64,000 bases of DNA from Streptomyces adustus (GTDB lineage Bacteria > Actinomycetota > Actinomycetes > Streptomycetales > Streptomycetaceae), in NCBI RefSeq assembly GCF_009377175.1, contig NZ_VJZD01000012.1, forward strand, positions 1 to 64,000, read 5' to 3'. The translations under genes were made by a program, and so were the position numbers. Under the pieces are notes generated by a model. That model had not been told where the DNA came from. It did not search any database and was given only the letters and a program-made list of their open reading frames with translations. Shown here piece after piece: positions 46,380-55,110 of the stretch. The stretch's first letter is position 1. Each line of letters opens with the position of its first letter.

Positions 46380-49321
46380 CCCGCCGCGGCGACGCCGTCG
46401 CGCCAGGTCGGCAGCAGCTCGTCGAGCAGCGCCTCGGTGCGCGGCGGCAGACCCCGCGCGCCGCTGCGCCCGACGAGGTCGGCGGCGAGCGCGGTGAGCC
46501 GGTCCGTGTCCCCGGTGGCGTGCGTGGCGCGCAGCAGCTCGTGCCAGAGTCGCTCGTCGTCCGAGGCGGTCCGCACCGCCGCGTTCAGCGCCTCGATGGC
46601 CTGCTCCGCGCGGCCCTTCTCCAGGTGGAACTCGGACAGCGCGAGTCCGATGTCGGCTACGAGCAGCGGCAGTTGGGCGTCGACGATCTCGTGGGTGAGC
46701 CAGCGGTAGCGGCCCTCGGCCCGGTCGGCGAGCAGCGGTCCGCGCACCAGCACCAGCGCGTCGGTGAGCAGCCGGCCGCGCACGACCCGGCTGTCGACGC
46801 CCTTGCCCTGGGTCGCCTCGTGGTACAGGGAGCGCAGCACGTCCAGGTCGGAGACGACGGACCGGGCCAGCGTGAGCCGTCCGGACGTGTCGGCGGTGAG
46901 CCGGGGCGAGCCGTCCGGGTCCGTGCCGAGCCAGGCCCGCAGCCGCTCGACCAGCGCGTCGCGCACGTCGTCGGTGACCCCGCGCGGCCACAGCGCGGAG
47001 GACAGCACCCGCGGGTGCACGCCCTCACGGTGCAGCAGCAACAGGGCCAGCGCCTCGTGCAGCAGCGCGCTGCGCTCGTCCTCGGGGGCGTCCAGACCGA
47101 TGATCTCGTACGAGCCCACGAGGCGCGCGTACACGGCCGGGCGGCCCTGCTCGCTGATGTCGACCAGGAACGGCGGGGTCGTCGTCGGTCCGTCCGGGCC
47201 GTGCTCGGGGTCCGCCTGCACGAACAGCTCGACGACGGCCCGCTGTTGGGCCACCGGCAGCATCTGGGCGGCCAGTTCCAGGCCGAGCAACGGGGCGCGC
47301 AGGGTGCCGTCGCCGCTGATCTCCATCTCCCAGGCGGCGCCGGGCAGTCGGCCGTCCTCGGTGCCGACGAGATAGCCGATGCCCAACCGGCTGGCGTCGG
47401 CGGCGAGTTCGGCCAGCTTGACGGCGTCCTCGACGGACGGCTGGGCGGCGAGGAGCACCAGGTGCGGGGCCCAACGGGTGTGCTGGGCGGGGCCGGTGCG
47501 CCCGGTGAGGACGGAGTCGTGCCCGGCCGCGCCGAGCGCGCCCCGGCGCTGCCGGGTCTCCGCCTCCATGGCCTCGACGAGCGCCTCGATGCCGTCGAGG
47601 TGACGCAGCCGGTTGGGCGCCAGCGGGGTGAGGTCCTCGCCGAACCCGACGAGCGTGATCGTCATCCGGTCCGACCAGCCGTTGGTGGCGAGTTCGGCGG
47701 CGACGGAGGCGAACACCGCGGCCCGGTCGGCCTCGCGGCCGCTGAGCGAGACGATGCCGGGCACGGCCTCCAGGTTGAGCAGCAGCCGCGAGTCGTCCAT
47801 GGTGCCGAGGCTGACCAGGCCCGGGTAGGGGGCGGCGGTGTCGAGATCGTCGTACCGCGCGGCGTCGGCGCGGGTCAGCACCCAGAAGGTCTGGTCCTGA
47901 CCGAGCTGCCACGGCGCGGGCGGCTTGCCCGCGGGCTGGGCGAGCTGGAGGTGCAGATCGCCGTTGCTGAGCCAGGCCGCGTACACCGTGGGCAGGGCGC
48001 GCGACTCGTCGGCGAGCGCGGCGGACAGGCCGCGCAGCGAGCGGTCGAGGAGCCGTACGCCCTCGGGGTCGGCGCCGACGAGCAGCGCGTCCTGGACGTC
48101 CAGGGCGTCGCCGGTCGGGGTCGGCGGTTCCATGCCACGGCGGCCGCCGACGGCCCCGATGGCCGACTGCCACAGCGCCTGCCGGCGCCGGCGGCCGAGC
48201 GCGCCGAGCAGACCGGCGGCGAGCAGCGGCGCGCCGAGCAGTGCCTCGGGCAGTCCGAACGCCTGGTCGCCGGAGTCGGCAGAGTCGGTGGCGGACGTCT
48301 GTCCGTGCTGCTGCGCGGCGTCGCCCGCGGGCCGCTGCGCGGGCAGGGACACCTGGGCCGCGCCGGCCCCGCCGCCCTGCGCGTGGTCCCCGGACTTCGC
48401 CTGGTCCCCGGACTTCGCGTAGTCGTGGATCTGCTGCTGGACCTCGGGCGAGACCGCGGCACCGGCGTCCGGCATCTCCACGAGGTCACCGCCCCGCGCG
48501 TCCCCCGGCATCTCCATGATCCAGCCGGGCCTGATGAGACTGGCCTCGGACAGCCGCGAACCGTCCGGCTGCACCCGGTCCTTGTTGAGCTGGTAGATCT
48601 CCTTGTACCGGCGGCCGTCGCCGAGGTGACGCTGGGCGACCTCCCACAGCGAGTCGTGGTGGCGCCCCTCGGGCGGCTGGATCCGGTAGAACTTCGTGGC
48701 GCCCGCCCTGACCGTGCCGCTGTCGGCGTCGGCCTGCGCGTGGGACGCCTGCTCGGCCAGGGCGGCCGCGGTGGACGCGGCCTGCTCCTGCTGCTGAGCG
48801 AACAGTCCGGGCGTCGCCTGCGCGGCGGCCACGGTCGCCTTCTGGTTGCCCTCGATGCCGTGCCCGAGCTGCGAGAGCCCCGGGGTGAAGCTGGCGGCCG
48901 TGGCGCCGACCAGCAGCAGCGCGGCGACGAGCTGGCGGGCGAGCAGCTGGCTGGGCCCGGACCCGGGCACCCGCCCCGGCACGCCCACACCCGACACCGC
49001 CGCCTTCACCTCGACGAGCACGCACGCGGTGAACTGCGCCCAGGCCAGCCAGACCACGACGGTCAGGATGTGCAGGAACGTCGTGACGGTCATCTCCTGC
49101 TGCAACCAGTCGAGGCTCGGCGCCTCGCTGGGCAGCGGCCACCCGACCTCCACGGCCAGCGCCCCGGGCACGCCGACGACCAGCGCGAGCAGGGCGACGA
49201 AGGCGAGGAACGCCTTCACGAAGTCCCCGAACGTACGCCGCCGCAGCCGCACGGGCTGCGGAGTGCGGTTCCGCGGGCCGGTCGGGCTTCCCGTGGAGCT
49301 TGGAGTGCTGCGTCGCGCCAT
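46376..49321 (-). CDS. Large LysM-BTAD membrane protein of the Tad locus
   Basis: 981 residues from ATG at 49321 (AGGA 8 bases upstream). Order: basic N-terminus; spans near 36-58, 80-102 and 129-147; an Ala/Gln segment; LysM module about 211-272 (YRIQPPEGRHHDSLWEVAQR to ASLIRPGWIMEMP); low-complexity linker; a span near LPEALLGAPLLAAGLLGALG; a long middle region with VYAAWLSNGDLHLQLA and MTITLVGFGEDLTPL; then a winged-helix/bacterial transcriptional activator (BTAD) domain in the last ~230 residues (VHPRVLSSALWPRG, VRTASDDERLWHELLRATHA). LysM normally binds peptidoglycan, BTAD binds partners in SARP-type regulators. The topology placing both in one protein is odd. Possibly a structural or regulatory hub of the pilus. 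Confidence 0.85.
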   Translation of the reverse strand: MARRSTPSSTGSPTGPRNRTPQPVRLRRRTFGDFVKAFLAFVALLALVVGVPGALAVEVGWPLPSEAPSLDWLQQEMTVTTFLHILTVVVWLAWAQFTACVLVEVKAAVSGVGVPGRVPGSGPSQLLARQLVAALLLVGATAASFTPGLSQLGHGIEGNQKATVAAAQATPGLFAQQQEQAASTAAALAEQASHAQADADSGTVRAGATKFYRIQPPEGRHHDSLWEVAQRHLGDGRRYKEIYQLNKDRVQPDGSRLSEASLIRPGWIMEMPGDARGGDLVEMPDAGAAVSPEVQQQIHDYAKSGDQAKSGDHAQGGGAGAAQVSLPAQRPAGDAAQQHGQTSATDSADSGDQAFGLPEALLGAPLLAAGLLGALGRRRRQALWQSAIGAVGGRRGMEPPTPTGDALDVQDALLVGADPEGVRLLDRSLRGLSAALADESRALPTVYAAWLSNGDLHLQLAQPAGKPPAPWQLGQDQTFWVLTRADAARYDDLDTAAPYPGLVSLGTMDDSRLLLNLEAVPGIVSLSGREADRAAVFASVAAELATNGWSDRMTITLVGFGEDLTPLAPNRLRHLDGIEALVEAMEAETRQRRGALGAAGHDSVLTGRTGPAQHTRWAPHLVLLAAQPSVEDAVKLAELAADASRLGIGYLVGTEDGRLPGAAWEMEISGDGTLRAPLLGLELAAQMLPVAQQRAVVELFVQADPEHGPDGPTTTPPFLVDISEQGRPAVYARLVGSYEIIGLDAPEDERSALLHEALALLLLHREGVHPRVLSSALWPRGVTDDVRDALVERLRAWLGTDPDGSPRLTADTSGRLTLARSVVSDLDVLRSLYHEATQGKGVDSRVVRGRLLTDALVLVRGPLLADRAEGRYRWLTHEIVDAQLPLLVADIGLALSEFHLEKGRAEQAIEALNAAVRTASDDERLWHELLRATHATGDTDRLTALAADLVGRSGARGLPPRTEALLDELLPTWRDGVAAAG

Positions 49322-49413
49322 GGCGGGTGTCCTGGGGTGGTGTGGAGACGGGGGTGAACTGCGTTGAATCTTATGGACTGCCGCCGACACCGGGTAAGGG
49401 CGGCGGCAGCGCC

Positions 49414-49938
49414 CTAGTCGGCACCGAGCGCCGCGCCGAGCGCGGTGAGGAACGCCGCACGGTCCCGGGTCGGGATCATCAGCGCCTCACCGCCCCGCGT
49501 CGCGAGCACCACACTGTCCATGCCCATCGGGACGGACCAACCGCCGCCCACCAGACGGGGGTTGCCAAGGTCGGCGGCGCGCAGGCCGGGGACCGGGGCG
49601 TCGACGGCGCCCGCGGAGGTCGCGAGGCGCTGGACCGCGGTCGGCCGCGCCTGCCCGGCGGCCTCGCGCACGGACGCGGGGTCGAGGTCCGCGAGCGCGA
49701 TCCGCTCCCGGCCCACCCGCAGGGTGTCGTCGTCGATCCGGATGCGGTTGTAGACGTACTTCGACAGCGGAACCGCGTTGAAGGGCACCCAGATCAGCAC
49801 CAGGAACATCGCGGACATCGCGAGCCACAGTCCGAGGTCGTCGGGCAGGCTGCCCACGGCCATCCAGGCGACGCCGACGACGTAGAGGACCGTGGTGCCG
49901 GTCAGCCACGTCTTGGGGATCTTCTCTTCGTACCGCAT
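49414..49938 (-). CDS. Small two-span membrane protein (DUF3093-like)
   Basis: 174 residues. MRYEEKIPKTWLTGTTVLYVVGVAWM and LGLWLAMSAMFLVLIWVPF are two spans; the rest is a small soluble domain with IRIDDDTLRVGRERIALADLD, VVLATRGGEALMIPTRDRAAFLTALGAAL. The layout resembles DUF3093 proteins of actinobacteria (also starting xYxExxxxP, with a PH-like part). Start ATG at 49938. It lies between the TadG-like gene and the LysM-BTAD gene; role unknown. Confidence 0.75.
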   Translation of the reverse strand: MRYEEKIPKTWLTGTTVLYVVGVAWMAVGSLPDDLGLWLAMSAMFLVLIWVPFNAVPLSKYVYNRIRIDDDTLRVGRERIALADLDPASVREAAGQARPTAVQRLATSAGAVDAPVPGLRAADLGNPRLVGGGWSVPMGMDSVVLATRGGEALMIPTRDRAAFLTALGAALGAD

Positions 49939-49987
49939 GGGGGGATTCCGTTCCTCTGCTTCTGCTGCTCGGCGGGGGCGGGGCCGG

Positions 49988-50494
49988 TCAGCCGACCTCG
50001 TTCTCCGCCACCGCCTGGCCGTGGACGACCACGTTCCCGCCGTAGAACATTCCGGTGAAGACCGGCGAGTACGTCAACTGGATGTCGACCTGCACCCGTT
50101 GGGCGTCGGCCGCGACACAGTGGCTGGCGGCGATGTCCGCGCCGGTCATGTCCATCTCGCGGGCGAAGGTCTTGACCCGCGTGTCGCAGTTCTGGAAGTT
50201 GATCGGCGCGGGGCCGTTCTGGTTCTCGTAGAGGGATCCGCGGTCTATGTCCTGGGCGGCGAACCGGGCCGCCTGTTCCGCGATGTCGGCGGCCCGTTCC
50301 CGCTTGGAGATGGACAGGCCGCCGTCGATGACGAACGCCGACAGGGACAGGAAGACCAGCGCGAAGATGATGACCGCGCCGGCTCCGGAGCCGCGGTCGT
50401 CCAGCCGCGGGCGCCGGGCGGCCCACCAGCTCCGGCCTGCGCGCACGAGTCCGCGTACAGCGTCCGCGGGAACGGGTCCAGGGGTGAGTCTCAC
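49988..50494 (-). CDS. TadG-like pilus assembly protein
   Basis: 168 residues; GTG at 50494 overlaps the preceding stop. One N-terminal span after DDRGSG: AGAVIIFALVFLSLSAFVIDGGLSISKRERAADIAEQAARFAAQ, the signature of Flp pilus assembly TadG/RcpC-type N-terminal (TadE-like) helices. The outer part has two Cys (NCDTRV, SHCVAAD) that may form a disulfide. Much shorter than Gram-negative TadG, lacking its von Willebrand domain. Confidence 0.82.
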   Translation of the reverse strand: MRLTPGPVPADAVRGLVRAGRSWWAARRPRLDDRGSGAGAVIIFALVFLSLSAFVIDGGLSISKRERAADIAEQAARFAAQDIDRGSLYENQNGPAPINFQNCDTRVKTFAREMDMTGADIAASHCVAADAQRVQVDIQLTYSPVFTGMFYGGNVVVHGQAVAENEVG

Positions 50495-50988
50495 GCCGTC
50501 CTCCGGAACGGGTCCAGGGGCGAGCTGAAGCTCGCCGTCAGCGTGGTCGGCACGTCCAGGCCCAGCATCGCCAGACCGCGCACCTCGCAGCTCACCTGGA
50601 CCGTGAAGATGGTGTCCGGCTCGAAGCCCGCGCTGGTCTGGGTCACCGACACCGGGCCGGAGCACACGTCCGTCAGGTCGGCCTCGGCCGCCCTGCGCGC
50701 CTCGGCCATGGCCGTCCCGTGGTCCTTCTGGATCGACCCCGCGCGGGCCGCGTCGCGGGCCGCGCCGTCGAGCGCGCCCCGGCCGTCGACGAGCTGCCCG
50801 AAGGCCACCAGCACCAGGATGAACAGGATCATCACCGGGGCCAGGATCACGACCTCGACGGTGGACAGACCGCGGTCGTCGGCCCGCGTGTGCCGCATGA
50901 TCCGCGCGACCCGCGTGGCCCATGCACGCCGGATGTCCCGCACGGCCCACGTACGGGGTCCGCCCGGCCCGGGAACCGAGGAGCCCAT
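50491..50988 (-). CDS. TadE/TadG-family pilus protein
   Basis: 165 residues. The pseudopilin-type helix is DDRGLSTVEVVILAPVMILFILVLVAFGQLVDGRGALDGAARDAAR, where Gly-Leu-Ser-Thr-Val-Glu fits the TadE processing site. Two Cys (DVCSGP, QVSCEV) outside. Start ATG at 50988 immediately follows the TAG of the next upstream gene. A minor pilin of the Tad machine. Confidence 0.85.
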   Translation of the reverse strand: MGSSVPGPGGPRTWAVRDIRRAWATRVARIMRHTRADDRGLSTVEVVILAPVMILFILVLVAFGQLVDGRGALDGAARDAARAGSIQKDHGTAMAEARRAAEADLTDVCSGPVSVTQTSAGFEPDTIFTVQVSCEVRGLAMLGLDVPTTLTASFSSPLDPFRRTA

Positions 50989-51474
50989 CTAGTTCCCCCC
51001 GTCCCGCACGAACCGCTCCACCGGCCCCGACGACTGCGCGTGCACCGTCAGGTCCAGCCCCGGGAACACCGTCGGCACCCGGGCCGTGATCTCCACGCCC
51101 ACGGTGTTCTGCTCCGGCTGGAGCAGCGACACATTCGGCGCAAGCACGAGCTGCGGGCCGAGCTGTCGGATGTAGGTGTCGACCACGCCCCGCGCCTCGC
51201 CCCGCCACTCGCCGGGGTGCTCGTCGGCGGTGGCCCGGGCCTTGCGTGCCCCGGCCTGGGCGGCGGCCTGGGCCACGTGGTCGGCGAAGAAGTACAGCGC
51301 GAACTGCACCGTCGCGAAGATCATGAAGAAGAGGACGGGAGTGAGCAGCACGAACTCGATCGCCGTCATGCCGGAGTCGCCGCGGGTGGATGCCGCCTCA
51401 CGCGTCATCGCCACCCTGCGGCGTATCCCTCTGCCTACGCCCACGAGCAACCCCGTCACCCCGTATCCCCGCAT
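50989..51474 (-). CDS. TadE-family pilus protein
   Basis: 161 residues; ATG at 51474 follows GGAG by 7 bases. TadE-type helix: RGDSGMTAIEFVLLTPVLFFMIFATVQFALYFFADHVAQAAAQAGAR, with Gly-Met-Thr-Ala-Ile-Glu at the expected peptidase site. The remainder is beta-rich with no Cys. Cotranscribed with the neighbouring TadE and TadG-like genes (no gap). Confidence 0.87.
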   Translation of the reverse strand: MRGYGVTGLLVGVGRGIRRRVAMTREAASTRGDSGMTAIEFVLLTPVLFFMIFATVQFALYFFADHVAQAAAQAGARKARATADEHPGEWRGEARGVVDTYIRQLGPQLVLAPNVSLLQPEQNTVGVEITARVPTVFPGLDLTVHAQSSGPVERFVRDGGN

Positions 51475-51501
51475 TGCGAACTCCGGACCCCGTACGTCCG
51501 G

Positions 51502-51753
51502 TCAGCAGGTGCCGCTGGCGTTCGCGCCCTTGATGCAGTTGCCGACCTTGTTGGCGCCGTCGCTGAGCGCGGCGTTGATGATCGCCGCGACCACGCCGAC
51601 GATCGCCACCACGACCGCGGAGATGATGACCCACTCGACCGCGGAGGCGCCGCGGTCCAGTTCGCCGGAGCGGGCCCGCTCGACGCGGGCCTGGAGGAAG
51701 GCGACCAGGAAGTCCACGGCCGGCATCCCCGTGGTGAAGTTCCGTCCGTTCAT
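51502..51753 (-). CDS. Small Flp-like pilin
   Basis: 83 residues from ATG at 51753; a GTG 30 bases earlier is possible, but AGAGGA lies better for the ATG. The leader of about 30 polar residues ends in LDRGASAVEWVIISAVVVAIVGVVAAIINAAL, with Gly-Ala-Ser-Ala-Val-Glu as the type III-like processing site (cut before or after Ala, Glu at +5). The C-terminus is VGNCIKGANASGTC, with two Cys. This is most likely the major pilus subunit. It is followed on the strand by the TadE genes. Confidence 0.82.
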   Translation of the reverse strand: MNGRNFTTGMPAVDFLVAFLQARVERARSGELDRGASAVEWVIISAVVVAIVGVVAAIINAALSDGANKVGNCIKGANASGTC

Positions 51754-51842
51754 GATGAGTTGTCCTCTCGAATGCGATTTCACTGCGGGTGTGGCCAGTT
51801 GAGGCTAGGCGCGGCAGTTCTGGAAACGGTGTCAGCTCTGTG

Positions 51843-52763
51843 TCACACCTGGAACACCCGCATGGCCGCGGGGAAGATCAGGAACACCAGGAACCCGGCG
51901 CACAACAGGAGTTGGGCGACAAGCATCGACTGCGACTTCTCGCCCGCGCTGCCCTCGATCTCGGCGAGTTCGCGGTGCCGCATGGTCTCGGCGCGCGAGG
52001 CGAGCGACTCGCGCACCTTCGCGCCGTCGTCGGCGACCAGGGCCAGGGAGGCGGAGAGGTCCTTGAGCTCCTCCACGCCGATCTCCTCACCCAGCTGACC
52101 GAGCGCCTGCCACTGGCTGATACCGGTGATCCGGGCGTCGGCGAGGGCGTTGCGGATACGCTGCGTCGCCCAGCCGTCGGAGACCTCCGCCGCCGCCATC
52201 AGCGCCTCGGGCAGACCCCGGCCGCCGGCCAGGCTCATCGACACCAGGTCGAGGTAGGCGCCGATCACGCGGCGCAGGTCGCGGCGCTTCTCGGTGGCGT
52301 CCCGGCGCACCTCCAGGTCCGGCAGGAAGAAGAACAGCGCCCCGCACAGCAGCGCCAGCCAGACCGGGATGACCGGGCTGGAGCTGAAGCCGAGCTGCCA
52401 CACGATGGCGAACAGGAAGGGCCCGAAGAACAGTCCCGCCGCCGACAGCAGCACCTTGGTCGCCAGGAAGCTCTCCCAGCTGCGGTCCAGCACGGCGAGG
52501 TCCGCTCGCAGCGACCGCTGCTCCCAGCCCTGCTGGAGGTAGAAGTCGGAGACCCGGGCGCCGACCTGGGCGCGCAGCGAGCCGAGGCGGCCGCTCTCCT
52601 GGGTCTGGCGGGACGACTCGTACGCCGTACCGCGCGCCCGCAGCGCGTCGATCCGCGCGACCTGCGCGACGGCGCTGCGCTTGGACGGCATCAGGGCACG
52701 GATGAGGGCGTACACGCCCAGGCCCAGGACCGCGCCGACCGTGACCGGCATCGTCAGGTTCAC
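51843..52763 (-). CDS. tadC: Tad pilus platform protein TadC (T2SS-F family)
   Basis: 306 residues; GTG at 52763 overlaps the TadB stop (GTGA). Type II secretion F domain: RRVIGAYLDLVSMSLAGGRGLPEALMAAA, ADARITGISQWQALGQLGEE and a C-terminal span. Spans at the start, near 110-150, and at the end (LLLCAGFLVFLIFPAAM). Inner-membrane platform acting with TadB. Confidence 0.9.
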   Translation of the reverse strand: MNLTMPVTVGAVLGLGVYALIRALMPSKRSAVAQVARIDALRARGTAYESSRQTQESGRLGSLRAQVGARVSDFYLQQGWEQRSLRADLAVLDRSWESFLATKVLLSAAGLFFGPFLFAIVWQLGFSSSPVIPVWLALLCGALFFFLPDLEVRRDATEKRRDLRRVIGAYLDLVSMSLAGGRGLPEALMAAAEVSDGWATQRIRNALADARITGISQWQALGQLGEEIGVEELKDLSASLALVADDGAKVRESLASRAETMRHRELAEIEGSAGEKSQSMLVAQLLLCAGFLVFLIFPAAMRVFQV

Positions 52764-53797
52764 CGGCGTACCCCTTCCTCCGGACGAAGCGGCGGGGACT
52801 GGCCCGGCGGGACCTGCCCCGGCAGCGGCTGGCCCGGCCCGCCCTGACCCGACTGCGGGGCCGGCATCCGGGGTCGTACGAACTGCACCGCGGACTCGTC
52901 GCGCACCAGGAACCGCTCGGGCGTCTCGATGGTGGACAGCTTGCGCAGCCACCAGAAGCCCAGCGCGAACAGGCCGCAGACCACGGCGAGGACCAGCTGG
53001 CCGACCGCGGTGCCGTACGGCTCCACGAAGTCGCGGTTGAAGATGGCCAGACCCAGCACGAAGGCGACCGAGACCGCCACGACGATCTGCACCGAGCGGC
53101 GGGTCGAGGCACGCTGGGCCATCACGCGCTGCCGCATGTCGACCTCCTCGCGCGCCGACTTCGCCAGTGCGCCCAGCACCTGGCGCAGACCCGGGCCGCG
53201 CAGGCGCGCGTTGAGGATCAGCGCCGCGACGATGATGTCCGCGGAGGCGTCGTCGATCTCGTCGGCGAGGATCTGGAGCGCGTCGGGCAGCGGGGTGCGC
53301 GCGCGCAGCCGGTCCACCAGGGCGTCCAGATGGGGGCGCAGCACCGGGGCGGACGCGCGGGCCGAGGCCGGGATGGCCTGCTCCAGGCCGACCGCGCCGG
53401 CGATGGTGTCCCGCAGCGACTCCGTCCAGGAGGCGAGGGCCTCCACCCGGCGCATCGCGGTCCGCTCCTCGCCTGCGCCGCCGAACAGGCGGTCCCAGAA
53501 GAAGACGAGCACGCCGGCCGCGATACCGGCCACCGCCCAGCGGGTCAGCAGCAGCACGACCAGGCCGATCACGGCCGCGAGCGAACCGCGCTGTCCGGCG
53601 AACCGGATCAGCTCGCTCGCCCGCTCACCGGCCTTCTGCTTCTCGTGCGCGGGCTTGGCGGGCAGTCCGCGGATCGCGACGATCAGCAGCGCGAGTCCGC
53701 CGCCGACCGCGACACCGGTGCCGATCGCGTACATGACGGTGGTGGAGAACAGTCCGCCCAGGGAACCGGGCGAGCCGAGCGCCGAGTACGTCGTCAT
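52760..53797 (-). CDS. tadB: Tad pilus platform protein TadB (T2SS-F family)
   Basis: About 345 residues from ATG at 53797, which has GGGGG with 8-base spacing; GTG at 53806 overlaps the TadA stop and is an alternative. Spans near 20-40, 75-105, 240-260 and 270-290. F-domain core: LASWTESLRDTIAGAVGLEQAI, ASADIIVAALILNARLRGPGLRQVLGALAKSAREEVDMRQRV. The C-terminal 50 residues are a Pro/Gly/Gln-rich tail (GQGGPGQPLPGQVPPGQ). Confidence 0.9.
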   Translation of the reverse strand: MTTYSALGSPGSLGGLFSTTVMYAIGTGVAVGGGLALLIVAIRGLPAKPAHEKQKAGERASELIRFAGQRGSLAAVIGLVVLLLTRWAVAGIAAGVLVFFWDRLFGGAGEERTAMRRVEALASWTESLRDTIAGAVGLEQAIPASARASAPVLRPHLDALVDRLRARTPLPDALQILADEIDDASADIIVAALILNARLRGPGLRQVLGALAKSAREEVDMRQRVMAQRASTRRSVQIVVAVSVAFVLGLAIFNRDFVEPYGTAVGQLVLAVVCGLFALGFWWLRKLSTIETPERFLVRDESAVQFVRPRMPAPQSGQGGPGQPLPGQVPPGQSPPLRPEEGVRR

Positions 53798-53802
53798 CGC
53801 GC

Positions 53803-55110
53803 TCACCCCCAGCTTCCGTGGGGCTGGTAGCCGTAGGCGATGAGTTCCTCCAGGCAGGCTATGGGGGCGTGCGGGACGACCCGGCCGTCCGGCGCCTCGG
53901 CGAACACCTCGCTGGACAGCACGCGGCCGTCGACGCCGTTGACCTCGCGCACGGAGGTCACCACGCGCTGGAGGCGGCCGCCGCTCTGGTAGTTGTTGCG
54001 CCGCTGGATGAAGACGACGAAGTTCACCGCGCCCGCGATCAGCATCTGGCTGGCCTCGATGGGCAGCCGCTCGGACGCCTGGAGGGCGTAGGTCGAGATG
54101 CGGTTGAAGACCTCGTGCGAGCTGTTGGCGTGGATCGTGGACAGCGAACCGTCGTTGCCCTGCGACATCGCGTTGAGCATCGTCACGATCTCGTCGCCGA
54201 GCACCTCGCCGACGATGACCCGGGAGGGGTTCATACGCAGCGACCGGCGCACCAGCTCGGCCATCGCGATCGCGCCCTGGCCCTCGGAGTTGGGCAGCCG
54301 CTCCTCGAACGCCACCACGTTGGGGTGGAGTTCGGGGAACGTGTCGAGGCCGAGCTCCAGCGCGCGCTCGACGGTGATGAGCCGCTCCTGCGGCGGGATC
54401 TCGTTGGCGAGGGCGCGCAGCAGCGTCGTCTTGCCCGCGTTCGTGGCGCCCGCGATCATGATGTTCTTGCGGGCGCGCACGGCACAGGCCAGGAAGTGCC
54501 CGAGCTCCGGGGCGATGGTGCCGTTGCCGACCAGGTCGGAGATGAACACCTTGCCCATGCGGGCCCGACGGATGGAGAGTGCGGGGCGGCGGGCCACGTC
54601 CATGACGGCCGAAAGGCGCGACCCGTCCGGCAGCCGCAGGTCGAGCTGGGGGTTCGCGGAGTCGAACGGCCGCGACGACAGACCCGAGTAGGCACCCAGC
54701 ACCTGGATGAGCTCGATCAGCTCCTCGTCGGTCTCGGCGACGGGATCGCCCTTGACCTCGCGCCCGTCGGCGTACCCGACGAACACCTGGTCACAGCCGT
54801 TGATGTCGATGTTCTCGACATCAACGTCGTCCAGCAGCGGCTGGAGCCGGCCGACGCCGAACAGCGCGGCGTGCACGGCGGCCGCGTACTGCTCCTCGGT
54901 CTCCGCGTCCAGCGGCGTACGGCCCGCGTTGATCTCGGTGCGGGCGTGGTCCTCCAGGATCTGGGCTATGACGGCGCGCGCGTAGTGGCGTTCGTCCTCG
55001 CCGGACATCGGCGTGACACCGGAGACCTGGTCGAGGCGGCGCTGCTCGGCGATACGGTCACCGGCGTCCTGCCGGAACCGCTTGACCAGCTGGTGGTCGA
55101 CAGCGGTCAT
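53803..55110 (-). CDS. tadA: Tad pilus ATPase CpaF/TadA
   Basis: 435 residues; ATG at 55110 overlaps the CpaE-like stop (ATGA). VirB11/PulE-type secretion ATPase: Walker A IAGATNAGKTTLLRAL (219-234), Asp box LITVERALELGL, Walker B SRVIVGEVLGDEIV and His box GNDGSLSTIHANSSHEVF. Hexameric cytoplasmic motor that drives pilin assembly at the TadB/TadC platform. Confidence 0.94.
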   Translation of the reverse strand: MTAVDHQLVKRFRQDAGDRIAEQRRLDQVSGVTPMSGEDERHYARAVIAQILEDHARTEINAGRTPLDAETEEQYAAAVHAALFGVGRLQPLLDDVDVENIDINGCDQVFVGYADGREVKGDPVAETDEELIELIQVLGAYSGLSSRPFDSANPQLDLRLPDGSRLSAVMDVARRPALSIRRARMGKVFISDLVGNGTIAPELGHFLACAVRARKNIMIAGATNAGKTTLLRALANEIPPQERLITVERALELGLDTFPELHPNVVAFEERLPNSEGQGAIAMAELVRRSLRMNPSRVIVGEVLGDEIVTMLNAMSQGNDGSLSTIHANSSHEVFNRISTYALQASERLPIEASQMLIAGAVNFVVFIQRRNNYQSGGRLQRVVTSVREVNGVDGRVLSSEVFAEAPDGRVVPHAPIACLEELIAYGYQPHGSWG

